From Gottfriedia acidiceleris (GTDB lineage: Bacteria; Bacillota; Bacilli; Bacillales; Bacillaceae_G), in assembly GCF_004138285.1 (NCBI RefSeq), contig NZ_SCFN01000005.1:620001-684000 (forward strand): DNA of 64,000 nucleotides, read 5' to 3'. The notes beneath the pieces are model-generated. The model ran no database searches. It was given only the letters and a program-made list of their open reading frames with translations, and was not told the DNA's origin. A program made the translations under genes and the position numbers. Shown piece after piece: positions 24,559-33,714 of the stretch. The first letter of the stretch is position 1, and every line of letters begins with the position of its first letter.

Positions 24559-25476
24559 ATGGAACAAGTTATGAAGAATGCTTTTTTATTTATGTCTAAA
24601 AATAAGTTTTTAACTAAAATGGCTAAAAAATATGGCCTAAGATTTGGTGCAGCTCGTTTTGTTGCAGGCGAAACAATCGATTTAGCTACAAAAGTTATTA
24701 AGGATTTAAATAAAAAGAATTTAAAAGTAACAATTGATTATCTTGGAGAGTTCGTAGACACTGTTGAAGAAGCAAATGAAATGGCTGATCACTGTATCGA
24801 AGCAATTGAGGCGATTGGAAAAGAAAAATTAAATTCACAATGTTCTCTTAAAATGACTTCAATGGGTCTTGATATTTCTGACGAGTTAGTTTTAGCAAAT
24901 ATGCGTCGTATTTTAGAGGCAGCTAAAAAGAGTGGCGTATTCGTTACAATCGATATGGAAGATTTCACTCGTTGTGAAAAAACGATTCGTATCTTTAAGC
25001 AATTAAAATCTGAGTACGATAATATCGGGACAGTTATTCAAGCATATTTATACAGAACTGAAGCCGATATCACAGATTTAAATAGCTTAAAACCTAACTT
25101 ACGTTTAGTAAAAGGTGCTTATAAAGAGCCAGCAGAAGTAGCATTCCCAGAAAAAAAAGATGTGGATGAAAACTTCAAAAAAATTATTAAAATGCACTTA
25201 TTAAACGGTAACTTTACTGCAATCGCTTCTCATGATGAAGCAATGATTGAGTATACAAAGCAATTAGTAAAAGAGCATAATATTCCAAATGATCAATTTG
25301 AATTCCAAATGTTATACGGAATTCGTACAGAGCGTCAATTAGAGCTTGTTAAAGAAGGATACAATATGCGAGTTTATGTTCCTTATGGTACTGACTGGTA
25401 CGGATACTTCATGCGTCGTCTAGCAGAACGTCCTGCTAACGTTGCATTCGTATTAAAAGGTATGTTCAGTAAATAA
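24559..25476 (+). CDS. fadM: Proline dehydrogenase family protein
   Basis: This 305-residue FAD-dependent TIM-barrel protein is the stand-alone PRODH type. Conserved blocks are RLVKGAYKEP (about 187), the IASHDEAM region, FEFQMLYGIR, and YVPYGTDWYGYFMRRLAERPANV. It would oxidise proline to pyrroline-5-carboxylate. Location next to fadN-fadA-fadE corresponds to B. subtilis fadM (yusM) rather than to the putB locus, and no P5C dehydrogenase gene is adjacent. GGGGGTTAGG lies before the ATG, and a strong terminator isolates it from yuzL and fadN. Confidence 0.9.
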   Translation: MEQVMKNAFLFMSKNKFLTKMAKKYGLRFGAARFVAGETIDLATKVIKDLNKKNLKVTIDYLGEFVDTVEEANEMADHCIEAIEAIGKEKLNSQCSLKMTSMGLDISDELVLANMRRILEAAKKSGVFVTIDMEDFTRCEKTIRIFKQLKSEYDNIGTVIQAYLYRTEADITDLNSLKPNLRLVKGAYKEPAEVAFPEKKDVDENFKKIIKMHLLNGNFTAIASHDEAMIEYTKQLVKEHNIPNDQFEFQMLYGIRTERQLELVKEGYNMRVYVPYGTDWYGYFMRRLAERPANVAFVLKGMFSK

Positions 25477-25488
25477 TTTTAAAATTAA

Positions 25489-25541
25489 AGAGGCTAACTA
25501 AAAAGGATTGAGTGAGGATCCTTTTTAGTCAGCCTTTTTCT
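25489..25541 (+). terminator. Terminator after fadM
   Basis: GAGGCTAACTAAAAAGGAT pairs with ATCCTTTTTAGTCAGCC (one mismatch) before a T-rich tract. Very stable. Confidence 0.93.
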
Positions 25542-25652
25542 CTTTATACAGGATTTTTTGTGATAAGTAGTTATTAGTAAAACAACATTATTCATTTAAT
25601 TGCTTAAATCAGTAAGGTCCTAGTTATGCTATTGATTTTGAGTGAAAAAAGC

Positions 25653-25793
25653 TTACTGACCCATATTTTTTTTACCGTACTGCTGATTGTTACTTTGTCT
25701 ACCTTTTTCTTCTCTTTGATCTCCATGACTTGCATTACCTTGAACACTTGCTGCACTAACGCCACCCTTTGATGGATTTCTTTCACGTTTCAT
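25653..25793 (-). CDS. yuzL: YuzL family small protein
   Basis: This 46-residue, very hydrophilic protein begins MKRERNPSKGGVSAASVQG and ends NNQQYGKKNMGQ. It has a perfect GGAGGTGAT ribosome binding site five bases before the ATG. The NPSK-GVSA-SVQG pattern matches the YuzL family, which in B. subtilis also lies beside fadN. Its composition (Gln, Asn, Lys, Gly rich; no hydrophobic core) recalls small spore proteins, but the function is not established. A different reading frame over the same bases is a shadow. Confidence 0.8.
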   Translation of the reverse strand: MKRERNPSKGGVSAASVQGNASHGDQREEKGRQSNNQQYGKKNMGQ

Positions 25794-25998
25794 ATCTTAT
25801 CACCTCCATTTCTTAGACTAACCTATTTAAATAAACTTATTAGTAAAAAATGGAGTGTGATAAAAAAAGCAGAGGGAGGAATTTAGATCATAAATAAAAT
25901 TTTATTAATTTGAACTTTTTGTTTATTGCGAAAAATAAGAATTTATCATATAGTGGAAGAAGAGGGCTCATTGATAATGGATTGTTTTATCCAGAAAG

Positions 25999-26016
25999 TG
26001 AATGAGTATTCATTCA
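25999..26016 (+). promoter_or_regulatory. FadR operator upstream of fadN
   Basis: The 18-bp palindrome TGAATGAGTATTCATTCA has perfect TGAATGA/TCATTCA arms, as in the B. subtilis FadR consensus. It lies 24 bases before the fadN start. FadR repression relieved by long-chain acyl-CoA would control fadN-fadA-fadE. Confidence 0.88.
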
Positions 26017-26039
26017 AGATACGAGGAGGAGAAATGCAT

Positions 26040-28424
26040 ATGATCCAAAAAATTAAAAAAGCCGCTGTACTCGGCTCTGGTGTGATGGGATCTGGTATCG
26101 CTGCACACTTGGCAAATATAGGTATTCCAACATTACTACTTGATATTGTCCCAAGAGAACTTTCTAAGGAAGATGCTGCAAAAGGTCTTTCTACTGACTC
26201 CAAAGAATTTCGTAATCGATTTAGTCAAACGGCTATTCAGAAATTATTGAAACAAAAACCAGCTCCTCTTGCATCTAAGAAAAACTTAACGTTAATCAGG
26301 CCAGGTAACTTTGAAGATGACATGAGTCGTTTAAGCGAAGTTGACTGGATTATTGAAGTAGTTGTTGAAAATTTAGCAATTAAAAAACAAGTATTAGCAA
26401 AGGTAGATGCATACCGCAAACCAGGCTCAATCGTGAGCTCAAATACATCTGGTATTTCAATTGAAGCAATGTCTGAAGACTGTTCAGATGACTTCAAGAA
26501 ACATTTCTTAGGTACTCACTTTTTTAACCCACCACGTTATTTAAAATTATTAGAAGTTATTCCTACAAAACATACATCTGAAGAAGTACTTACATTTATG
26601 AAAAATTTTGGAGAAGACGTTTTAGGTAAAGGCGTTGTATTAGCAAAAGATACTCCAAACTTTATTGGAAACCGTATCGGAACTTATGGATTACTTGTAA
26701 CTGTACAAGAAATGCTAAAAGGCGGATACAGTGTTGGAGAAGTTGATTCAATTACTGGTCCAATGATTGGGCGCCCTTCTAGTGCTACATTCCGTACATT
26801 GGACGTAGTTGGATTAGATACATTTATCCATGTTGCAAACAATGTTTATGAGCTAGTAGAAGGCGAAGAGAAAGAAGTATTTAAAGTTCCAGAATTTATG
26901 AAGGAAATGGCTAATCGTAATTGGCTTGGAAGTAAGTCTGGGCAAGGATTCTTCTTAAAGCAAGGTAAAGAAATCTTGGAATTAGATCCAAGCACATTTG
27001 AATATGGAGAAAGAAAAAGCTTGAAAACGGCTTCAACTGAAAGCATCAAACAAGTTAAAGGCTTAGCGAATAAGTTGAAAGCGCTTGTATACGCTGATGA
27101 TCGTGCAGGTAATTTCTTATGGAGCATTATTAGCCCAGTATTAGTCTATTCAGCTGAATTGTCTGGTGAAATTTCTGATAACATTGTCGGAATTGACCAA
27201 GCAATGAAATGGGGATTTGGCTGGGATTTAGGACCATTTGAAATTTGGGATGCAATAGGTGTATCTAAATCGGTCGTACGAATGGAAAGCGAAGGCCAAT
27301 CGGTACCAAATTGGGTTAAGAATATGATCGATAGTGGTAACGAAACATTCTATAAGCAAGACAATGGGGTTACTAGTTTCTATCATAATGGTCAATATGA
27401 AGAATTAGTAAGAAATGATAAAGAAGTTAAATTAAGTGTTTTAAAAGAACAAGGCCGAATTATTAAACAAAATTCAGGTGCGAGTTTAATTGACCTTGGA
27501 GATGGCGTTGCATGTTTAGAATTCCATACAAAGAGCAATGCAATTGGTATGGATATTACGCAAATGATTAACTTCGCAGTTGATGAAGTTTCAAAAAATT
27601 ATAAAGGTTTAGTTATTGGTAACCAAGCTAAAAACTTCTGCGTTGGTGCTAATTTAGCAATGATTTTAATGGAAGCGCAAGATGACAACTATTTTGAAAT
27701 TGAAATGGTTGTTAAAGGATTCCAGCAAGCAATGATGAAAATTAAGTACTCTGATAAACCAGTAGTTGTAGCTCCTTATGGAATGACACTAGGTGGCGGT
27801 ACTGAAATTTGTTTACCAGCGGCTAGCGTAGTTGCTTCTTCTGAAACTTATATGGGCTTAGTAGAAGTTGGGGTAGGCCTAATACCAGGCGGGGGCGGTA
27901 GTAAAGAGCTTTATATTAAACAATTAAAACAGTTCCCAGAAGGTGTTGAATTTGACCTGCAAGGTCTTGCAAATCGAGTATTTGAGACAGTTGCAATGGC
28001 AAAAGTATCGACTTCTGCTCAAGAAGCATTTGAAAATGGTTTCTTAAATCATGATGATCGCAAAGTATTTAATGCAGATCACTTAATTTATGAAGCAAAA
28101 CAACGAGTACTTGAGTTATATGAAGCAGGTTATAGCGCTCCAATTCGTGAAAAAGTACCAGTAGTTGGTGAGTCTGGTTATGCAACTTTATTAGCTGGTG
28201 CAAACTCAATGTACTATTCTGGCTATATTAGTGAGCATGATTTAACAATTGCTAAGAAATTAGCGTATGTAATTGCAGGTGGAAAAGTACCATTCGGAAC
28301 GTTAGTAGACGAAGAGTATTTATTAAATATTGAACGTGAAGCATTTTTAGGCTTAATTTCTGAAATGAAATCTCAAGCACGTATGCAACATATGCTTGTT
28401 AAAGGAAAACCGTTACGTAATTAA
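26040..28424 (+). CDS. fadN: 3-hydroxyacyl-CoA dehydrogenase / enoyl-CoA hydratase
   Basis: This 794-residue fused beta-oxidation enzyme begins with a Rossmann domain (AVLGSGVMGSGIAAHLAN, about 9-26). The dehydrogenase catalytic region includes GTHFFNPPRYLKLLEVIP, and the C-terminal crotonase-like domain has GMTLGGGTEICLPAA and GLIPGGGG. The ending SQARMQHMLVKGKPLRN matches B. subtilis FadN as I recall it. It performs hydration and NAD oxidation of acyl-CoA. The frame opens at 25926. AGGAGG and alignment with FadN support ATG 26040 (ATG 26034 is possible), just after a FadR operator. First gene of fadN-fadA-fadE. Confidence 0.95.
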   Translation: MIQKIKKAAVLGSGVMGSGIAAHLANIGIPTLLLDIVPRELSKEDAAKGLSTDSKEFRNRFSQTAIQKLLKQKPAPLASKKNLTLIRPGNFEDDMSRLSEVDWIIEVVVENLAIKKQVLAKVDAYRKPGSIVSSNTSGISIEAMSEDCSDDFKKHFLGTHFFNPPRYLKLLEVIPTKHTSEEVLTFMKNFGEDVLGKGVVLAKDTPNFIGNRIGTYGLLVTVQEMLKGGYSVGEVDSITGPMIGRPSSATFRTLDVVGLDTFIHVANNVYELVEGEEKEVFKVPEFMKEMANRNWLGSKSGQGFFLKQGKEILELDPSTFEYGERKSLKTASTESIKQVKGLANKLKALVYADDRAGNFLWSIISPVLVYSAELSGEISDNIVGIDQAMKWGFGWDLGPFEIWDAIGVSKSVVRMESEGQSVPNWVKNMIDSGNETFYKQDNGVTSFYHNGQYEELVRNDKEVKLSVLKEQGRIIKQNSGASLIDLGDGVACLEFHTKSNAIGMDITQMINFAVDEVSKNYKGLVIGNQAKNFCVGANLAMILMEAQDDNYFEIEMVVKGFQQAMMKIKYSDKPVVVAPYGMTLGGGTEICLPAASVVASSETYMGLVEVGVGLIPGGGGSKELYIKQLKQFPEGVEFDLQGLANRVFETVAMAKVSTSAQEAFENGFLNHDDRKVFNADHLIYEAKQRVLELYEAGYSAPIREKVPVVGESGYATLLAGANSMYYSGYISEHDLTIAKKLAYVIAGGKVPFGTLVDEEYLLNIEREAFLGLISEMKSQARMQHMLVKGKPLRN

Positions 28425-28444
28425 TGGGAGATGGAGGGAAGAAC

Positions 28445-29620
28445 ATGAGAGAAGCTGTTATTGTAGCGGGTGCGAGAACACCTGTAGGTAAATCGAAAAA
28501 AGGATCACTAGCAACAGTTCGTCCAGATGATTTAGGAGCATTAGTTGTAAAGGAAACATTAAAGCGTGCGGGTAATTACGATGGTCCAATTGATGATATC
28601 ATTTTTGGTTGCTCTTCACCGGAAGCAGAGCAAGGATTTAATATGGCGCGTAATATTGGTGCACTAGCTGGATTACCACATTCAGTTCCAGGAATTACAG
28701 TGAACCGTTATTGTTCTTCAGGTCTACAAAGTATTGCTTATGCAAGTGAACGAATTATGTTAGGTCACTCTGAAGCTATTATTGCAGGCGGGGCAGAATC
28801 AATGAGTTTACTTCCGATGGGAGGGCATGTTGCTCGTTTAAATAGTAGATTAGTAGAAACTGCACCTGAATATTATATGGGCATGGGGCATACTGCTGAG
28901 CAAGTTGCTAATCGCTATGGTATTTCAAGAGAAGATCAAGATGCTTTTGCGGTACGCAGTCATCAACGCGCGGCAGCGGCAATTAAGGAAGGGCGTTTTG
29001 TTGACGAAATCGTTCCAGTTGATGTAACGCTACGTTCAGTTAACTCAAACAATAAATTAGAAGAAAAGAATTTTACTTTCTCTCAAGATGAGGGTGTTCG
29101 TGAAGGTACATCTTCTGAAATATTAGCTAAATTAAGACCAGCATTTAATGTCAGAGGTTCAGTAACAGCTGGAAACTCTTCACAAACAAGTGACGGGGCT
29201 GCAGCAGTATTAGTAATGGATCGCGAAAAAGCTGAAGCTGAAGGACTAAGTCCATTATTAAAATTCCGTTCTTTTGCAGTAGCTGGAGTAGCTCCTGAAG
29301 TTATGGGAATTGGACCTGTTGAAGCAATTCCAAAAGCTCTTAAATTAGCAGGATTAAGCTTATCTGACATTGGAATATTTGAATTAAATGAAGCATTTGC
29401 TTCTCAATCAATTCAAATTATTCGTCACTTAGGTCTTGATGAAGACCGTGTAAATGTAAACGGTGGGGCGATTGCATTAGGGCATCCACTTGGTTGTACT
29501 GGTACTAAACTAACTTTATCTTTATTACATGAGATGAAGCGTCGCGGAGAGCAGTTCGGTATCGTAACGATGTGCGTTGGTGGCGGAATGGGTGCTGCCG
29601 GAGTATTTGAATTAGTTTAA
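28445..29620 (+). CDS. fadA: Acetyl-CoA acyltransferase (3-ketoacyl-CoA thiolase)
   Basis: This 391-residue thiolase catalyses the last step of beta-oxidation. The nucleophilic Cys lies in [10 protein letters not shown] (about 91), with ELNEAFASQ, the [14 protein letters not shown] block and [13 protein letters not shown] at the C-terminus. GGAGG precedes ATG 28445, which gives the exact length of B. subtilis FadA. The longer frame from 28424 would run through the ribosome binding site. It is 20 bases downstream of fadN and shares its FadR control. Confidence 0.96.
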   Translation: MREAVIVAGARTPVGKSKKGSLATVRPDDLGALVVKETLKRAGNYDGPIDDIIFGCSSPEAEQGFNMARNIGALAGLPHSVPGITVNRYCSSGLQSIAYASERIMLGHSEAIIAGGAESMSLLPMGGHVARLNSRLVETAPEYYMGMGHTAEQVANRYGISREDQDAFAVRSHQRAAAAIKEGRFVDEIVPVDVTLRSVNSNNKLEEKNFTFSQDEGVREGTSSEILAKLRPAFNVRGSVTAGNSSQTSDGAAAVLVMDREKAEAEGLSPLLKFRSFAVAGVAPEVMGIGPVEAIPKALKLAGLSLSDIGIFELNEAFASQSIQIIRHLGLDEDRVNVNGGAIALGHPLGCTGTKLTLSLLHEMKRRGEQFGIVTMCVGGGMGAAGVFELV

Positions 29621-29706
29621 TAGATGTACTGGGATAGATTGTTAGAATCATGTATTTGTTGTAGAGAATATTCAAACTAGTAAATAGAAAATAGGAGGAA
29701 TTTTCG

Positions 29707-31491
29707 ATGGAAAAAACAATCGGTAACTTACTTAAAGGCGGAAGCTTTTTAACAACTGAAGTAACTTTTGATAAAGTTTTTACACCAGAGGATTTTACAG
29801 ATGAGCATAAATTAATTGCAAAAACAACTGAAGATTTTGTAGTTAATGAAGTTTTACCTGAATTAGAATATTTAGAGCAACACGAATTTGACCGCACTGT
29901 TAGATTATTAAAACAAGCTGGAGAGCTAGGATTATTAGCTGCAGATGTGCCAGAAGAATATGGTGGAATCGCACTAGATAAAATTAGCTCAGCATTAATC
30001 ACAGAAAAAATTTCACGTGGTGGCGGATTCTCACTTTCCCAAGGAGCGCACGTAGGGATCGGTACACTTCCAATCGTATTATTTGGAAATCATGATCAAA
30101 AGCAACGTTATTTACCAGGTTTAGCATCTGGTGAAAAATTTGCGGCTTATGCATTAACTGAGCCAGGTTCAGGATCAGATGCATTAGGAGCAAAAACTGT
30201 TGCTAAATTAAATGCTGAAGGAACTCACTATATTTTAAATGGTGAAAAACAATGGATTACAAACTCCGCGTTCGCAGATGTATTTGTTGTATATGCAAAA
30301 ATTGATGGGGAGCACTTCTCAGCATTTATCGTTGAGAGAGATTATGAAGGTGTTTCGACTGGTCCAGAAGAAAAGAAAATGGGTATTAAATCATCTTCAA
30401 CTCGTACATTGATATTAGAAGATGTAAAAGTTCCAGTAGAAAATCTTTTAGGTGAAATTGGTAAGGGTCACGTTATTGCGTTTAATATTTTAAATATTGG
30501 TCGTTATAAATTAGCAGTAGGTACAGTAGGTGGATCAAAACGTGCTTTAGAATTATCAGCGACGTATGCTAACCAACGCCAACAATTCAAAACGCCAATT
30601 GCTAAATTTAGTTTAATTCAAGAAAAATTAGCAAGTATGGCTACAAAAATTTATGCAAGTGAAAGTTCAGCGTATCGTACTGTAGGACTTTTTGAAGATC
30701 GCTTTAGTCAATTAACTGAAGAGCAGTCAAAAGATCCAAAAGCAGTAGCAGCTGCTGTAGCAGAGTATGCGATTGAATGTTCATTAAATAAATTCTTCTG
30801 TTCAGAAGTATTAGACTATGTAGCTGATGAAGGAGTACAAATCCACGGTGGGTATGGCTTCATGGCTGAATATGAAATTGAGCGTATTTACCGCGATTCA
30901 CGTATAAACCGTATCTTCGAAGGAACAAACGAAATCAATCGTTTAATTGTACCAAGCACTTACCTTCGAAAAGCAATGAGCGGAGAGCTTCCATTACTTC
31001 AACAAGCACAACAAATTCAAGAAGAATTAATGATGTTAATGCCTGAAGAAGTGGGAGACGCTCCTTTAGAGCAAGAAAAATATTTAGTTCGTAATGCGAA
31101 AAAAATCGCAATCATGATTGCTGGATTAGCAGTTCAAAAATTCGGTAAAGGATTAAGTACTGAACAAGAAATTCTAGTAAATATTGCTGATATCGTAAGC
31201 AATATTTACGCAATGGAATCTACAGTTCTACGTACCGAAAAAGCGATCAATAAAGTAGGTTTAGAAAAATCAAACCAAAAATTACTTTATACTCAAGTAT
31301 TCTGCCAAGAAGCATTCAATGAGATTGAAGCTCATGCGAAAGAAACACTTGTTGCTGTTGAGTCAGGTGACACTTTAAGAATGATGACTTCAGCTCTTCG
31401 TAAATTTACACGTCATACGCCAATTAATGTAATTGCGAAGAAGCGTGAAATTGCAGCTAATGTTTTAGCTGAAGAGCGTTATACTGTTTAA
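29707..31491 (+). CDS. fadE: Acyl-CoA dehydrogenase
   Basis: This 594-residue flavoenzyme performs the first oxidation of fatty acyl-CoA. The N-terminal 400 residues are a normal acyl-CoA dehydrogenase (YALTEPGSGSDALG, GEKQWITNSAFADV, HGGYGFMAEYEIERIYRDSR, and FEGTNEINR with the catalytic base). About 190 further residues form the helical C-terminal extension typical of the FadE/very-long-chain type. AGGAGG lies upstream. Third gene of the FadR-controlled operon; a terminator follows. Electrons would pass to an ETF encoded elsewhere. Confidence 0.95.
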   Translation: MEKTIGNLLKGGSFLTTEVTFDKVFTPEDFTDEHKLIAKTTEDFVVNEVLPELEYLEQHEFDRTVRLLKQAGELGLLAADVPEEYGGIALDKISSALITEKISRGGGFSLSQGAHVGIGTLPIVLFGNHDQKQRYLPGLASGEKFAAYALTEPGSGSDALGAKTVAKLNAEGTHYILNGEKQWITNSAFADVFVVYAKIDGEHFSAFIVERDYEGVSTGPEEKKMGIKSSSTRTLILEDVKVPVENLLGEIGKGHVIAFNILNIGRYKLAVGTVGGSKRALELSATYANQRQQFKTPIAKFSLIQEKLASMATKIYASESSAYRTVGLFEDRFSQLTEEQSKDPKAVAAAVAEYAIECSLNKFFCSEVLDYVADEGVQIHGGYGFMAEYEIERIYRDSRINRIFEGTNEINRLIVPSTYLRKAMSGELPLLQQAQQIQEELMMLMPEEVGDAPLEQEKYLVRNAKKIAIMIAGLAVQKFGKGLSTEQEILVNIADIVSNIYAMESTVLRTEKAINKVGLEKSNQKLLYTQVFCQEAFNEIEAHAKETLVAVESGDTLRMMTSALRKFTRHTPINVIAKKREIAANVLAEERYTV

Positions 31492-31497
31492 TCTTAC

Positions 31498-31533
31498 AAA
31501 AAACTGCCAATTTTATGATTGGCAGTTTTTAAA
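31498..31533 (+). terminator. Terminator of fadNAE operon
   Basis: AAAACTGCCAAT-TTTATG-ATTGGCAGTTTT is a perfect stem with T-tract. Confidence 0.93.
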
Positions 31534-31821
31534 TTTCATAAGTTTTAAAAGGATAATTTTCCCATGATTTGTGCCATACTAGTATAAGTTGAGTTATATT
31601 TGAGTGATTACTCGGAAAGTTTTAGGGAATTACTTTAGAAAATTTAAATTATCCATATATTTTAGTGGGAAATACAGAAAAACACGAACGTTCTACTAGT
31701 TTAGTGTGATTAATATTGCTATAATGTTGTTGTGCGACAATTTATTACAGAATTTTCGAACGGAACTATTTTAACTCGTATATTCCCTGTGATAAAATAG
31801 AATTTGGGAGGAGTTGCTAAA
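31534..31821 (+). other. AT-rich intergenic region before yusI
   Basis: This 290-base gap has no convincing ORF. TAGTTT at 31697 and TATAAT near 31720 are 17 bases apart and could form a promoter. TTAACT with TAAAAT closer to the gene is an alternative. A GAACGTTC palindrome near 31687 lacks the spacing of a LexA site. Confidence 0.35.
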
Positions 31822-32178
31822 ATGAGTATCATTTTTTATACATATCCAAAATGTGGAACTTGTCGAAAAGCTGCTTCGTGGCTGAAAAACCATAATATTC
31901 CAGTTGAAGCAATTGATATTACATTAAATCCACCTTCAAAGGAGTTACTTGCTGATATTTATAAAGCAAGCGGAATTTCTATAAATAAATTGTTTAATAC
32001 AAGTGGCGTTAAATATCGCGAGCTTGGATTGAAGGATGTTATTCCAACGAAAACAGAGGACGAGCTACTAGAACTACTAAGTTCGGATGGTAAATTAATT
32101 AAAAGACCTCTACTTTTTAATGGAGATCAAGCGACAGTTGGTTTTAATGAAGAAGTTTTTGAAAAAGTTTGGTTATAA
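31822..32178 (+). CDS. yusI: Spx/ArsC-like thioredoxin-fold protein (YusI)
   Basis: This 118-residue protein of the Spx/ArsC family has the redox pair C11-G-T-C14 in TYPKCGTCRKAASWLKN. The family arginine-containing C-terminal half includes PTKTEDELLELLSSDGKLIKRPLL. Spx proteins bind RNA polymerase, while ArsC-type members reduce arsenate; YusI homologues are of unassigned function. Position between fadE and gcvH is the same as in B. subtilis, which supports the name. ATG 31822 has GGGAGGAG upstream; the TTG at 31804 precedes that site and is not used. Confidence 0.87.
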   Translation: MSIIFYTYPKCGTCRKAASWLKNHNIPVEAIDITLNPPSKELLADIYKASGISINKLFNTSGVKYRELGLKDVIPTKTEDELLELLSSDGKLIKRPLLFNGDQATVGFNEEVFEKVWL

Positions 32179-32224
32179 AATAACTATATAATTTAAGGTA
32201 ATTAATCAGAGGAGGATTTTCACA

Positions 32225-32608
32225 ATGTCAATTCCAAATGAACTACGTTATTCAGAAGAACATGAGTGGGTAAAAGTTGAAGGTAATAAATACTATATCG
32301 GTATTACTCATTTCGCTCAATCAGAGCTTGGAGATATCGTATTTGTTGAGCTACCAGAAGTAGGCGATGAACTTACTATAAATGAGCCATTCGGTAGCGT
32401 TGAGTCTGTAAAAACAGTATCTGAACTATATGCTCCAATCAGTGGTAAAGTAATTGAAGTAAATTCTGATCTAGATGAAAATCCTGAATTCGTAAACGAA
32501 TCTCCTTACGAAAAAGCATGGATGGTAGTTGTTGAAGCTACAAATGCTTCTGAACTTGATGAGTTAATGACTGCTGGTCAATACGAAGAAATGATCAATC
32601 AAGATTAA
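32225..32608 (+). CDS. gcvH: Glycine cleavage system H protein
   Basis: This 127-residue lipoyl carrier shuttles the aminomethyl group between the P and T proteins. In Bacillus it is also a scaffold for lipoate synthesis and transfer. Lipoyl attachment Lys63 lies in [11 protein letters not shown], flanked by the usual beta-sandwich [12 protein letters not shown] and [18 protein letters not shown] is upstream. Genes for the P, T and L proteins are not adjacent, as is normal in Bacillus. Confidence 0.96.
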   Translation: MSIPNELRYSEEHEWVKVEGNKYYIGITHFAQSELGDIVFVELPEVGDELTINEPFGSVESVKTVSELYAPISGKVIEVNSDLDENPEFVNESPYEKAWMVVVEATNASELDELMTAGQYEEMINQD

Positions 32609-32614
32609 TTATCT

Positions 32615-32646
32615 AAAAAAGTGTCCTTTTTGGGCGCTTTTTTATT
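32615..32646 (+). terminator. Terminator after gcvH
   Basis: AAAAAAGTGTCC and GGGCGCTTTTTT form a stem with G-T pairs followed by T residues. Confidence 0.75.
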
Positions 32647-32816
32647 TTATGTGTATAATAAAAGTAATAAAGCTTAACTTATTTACATAAAACATAATTT
32701 AAAGGGACATTTTCATTTAGGGAAAAAAAGGAAACAACAAAGGGAAAATCGAATATACTATATACAAAAGATTTTTAGTCAAAAGTTTTTGAGTCCTATA
32801 CATTAGGTGATGCCCA

Positions 32817-33173
32817 GTGAATATTGATGATCAAAGAAAAGTTATCATTGTCGAAGGTACTACTGATAAGAGAAAAATACAGACGATTATAAAGGAGCCT
32901 GTAGATATTATCTGTACGAATGGTACAGTTGGTACTTCAAAGCTAGATGAGCTTGCTGAAATGTTAGATTTAAGAGAAATTTATGTGTTAGTTGATGCAG
33001 ATGAAGCCGGTGAAAAGCTTAGAAGATTGTTAAAAAGAGAATTTCCACAGGCAGAGCATCTGTACATTGACAGAAGTTATCGAGAAGTGGCAACAGCTCC
33101 GAGTCAACATTTAGCCAGTGTATTATTAGGGGCGGATATTTTGGTATTTACAGATTATTTACGTACAAATTAA
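32817..33173 (+). CDS. yusF: Stand-alone Toprim domain protein (YusF)
   Basis: This 118-residue protein consists of one Toprim domain. The catalytic Glu lies in VIIVEGTTDKRK (about 10-21) and the DxD motif in YVLVDADEAGEKLRR (about 58-72). The fold occurs in primases, RNase M5 and topoisomerases; small stand-alone members may process or bind nucleic acid, but a specific role is not known. The start is GTG with AGGTGAT just upstream. Order gcvH-yusF-yusE-yusD-metN mirrors B. subtilis, without yusG. Confidence 0.85.
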   Translation: MNIDDQRKVIIVEGTTDKRKIQTIIKEPVDIICTNGTVGTSKLDELAEMLDLREIYVLVDADEAGEKLRRLLKREFPQAEHLYIDRSYREVATAPSQHLASVLLGADILVFTDYLRTN

Positions 33174-33188
33174 AGAGGAATTAAGATC

Positions 33189-33512
33189 ATGCAGCAATGG
33201 ACAAAGAATGAAATAATGCAAAGAATTCAATCGAAAGAGACTACAGTAATTTATATATATACCGCAATGTGTGGTACATGCCAAGTAGCATCTAAAATGC
33301 TAGAAGTTGTAAATGAGATTCTGCCAAATTTACCTATAAGTAAGGTAAATATTAATGAAATAGTGGAAGAAGCTCAAAGCTGGAAGGTTGAAAGTGTACC
33401 TTGTTTACTTATTTTTGAAAATGGGGAAATGAAACAAAAGATCTACGCTTTCCAATCTGTACCATATTTACATGAGTTGTTAAAAAAATATAATTTATAT
33501 ATTAAACGATGA
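33189..33512 (+). CDS. yusE: Thioredoxin-like protein (YusE)
   Basis: This 107-residue thioredoxin-fold protein has the redox motif CGTC in YTAMCGTCQVASKML (about 26-40) and the cis-proline region VESVPCLLIFENGE. It is cytoplasmic, without a signal. The active site CGTC differs from the CGPC of classical thioredoxin. It may be a dedicated reductant; no partner is known. It is 15 bases downstream of yusF and so co-transcribed. GAGGA lies before the ATG. Confidence 0.87.
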   Translation: MQQWTKNEIMQRIQSKETTVIYIYTAMCGTCQVASKMLEVVNEILPNLPISKVNINEIVEEAQSWKVESVPCLLIFENGEMKQKIYAFQSVPYLHELLKKYNLYIKR

Positions 33513-33540
33513 GTGCATACTGTATGTTGCACTCTTTTTA
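33511..33540 (+). terminator. Terminator after yusE
   Basis: GAGTGCA and TGCACTC pair around a TGTATG-containing loop, followed by TTTTTA. Confidence 0.85.
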
Positions 33541-33660
33541 TATGGCTAAAAATATTTCCTGATTTTAGACATATTTCTCGGGAAATGAGTTGAATGCTGT
33601 AGAAATAAAATTAAAATATAGATTTTTATCAAAGTAAATGTCGAGCGAAATATAAAGAAT

Positions 33661-33709
33661 ACACCTCTTATCTATGAGAAAATAAGATTAAAGAATTCGG
33701 AAGAGGTGT
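33661..33709 (+). promoter_or_regulatory. Hairpin able to sequester the yusD ribosome binding site
   Basis: ACACCTCTT at 33661-33669 is complementary to AAGAGGTGT at 33701-33709, which contains the yusD Shine-Dalgarno sequence. If transcribed together, pairing would limit translation. No ligand or protein can be named. Confidence 0.35.
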
Positions 33710-33714
33710 TTATT

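Noticed and set aside
29505-30002. 165-codon minus-strand ORF over fadA-fadE
   Set aside because: Antisense to two strongly conserved genes and without a plausible start or product.
31680-31695. GAACGTTC palindrome resembling a LexA half-site pair
   Set aside because: The four-base spacing required for a Bacillus LexA box (CGAAC-N4-GTTCG) is absent and no SOS gene follows.
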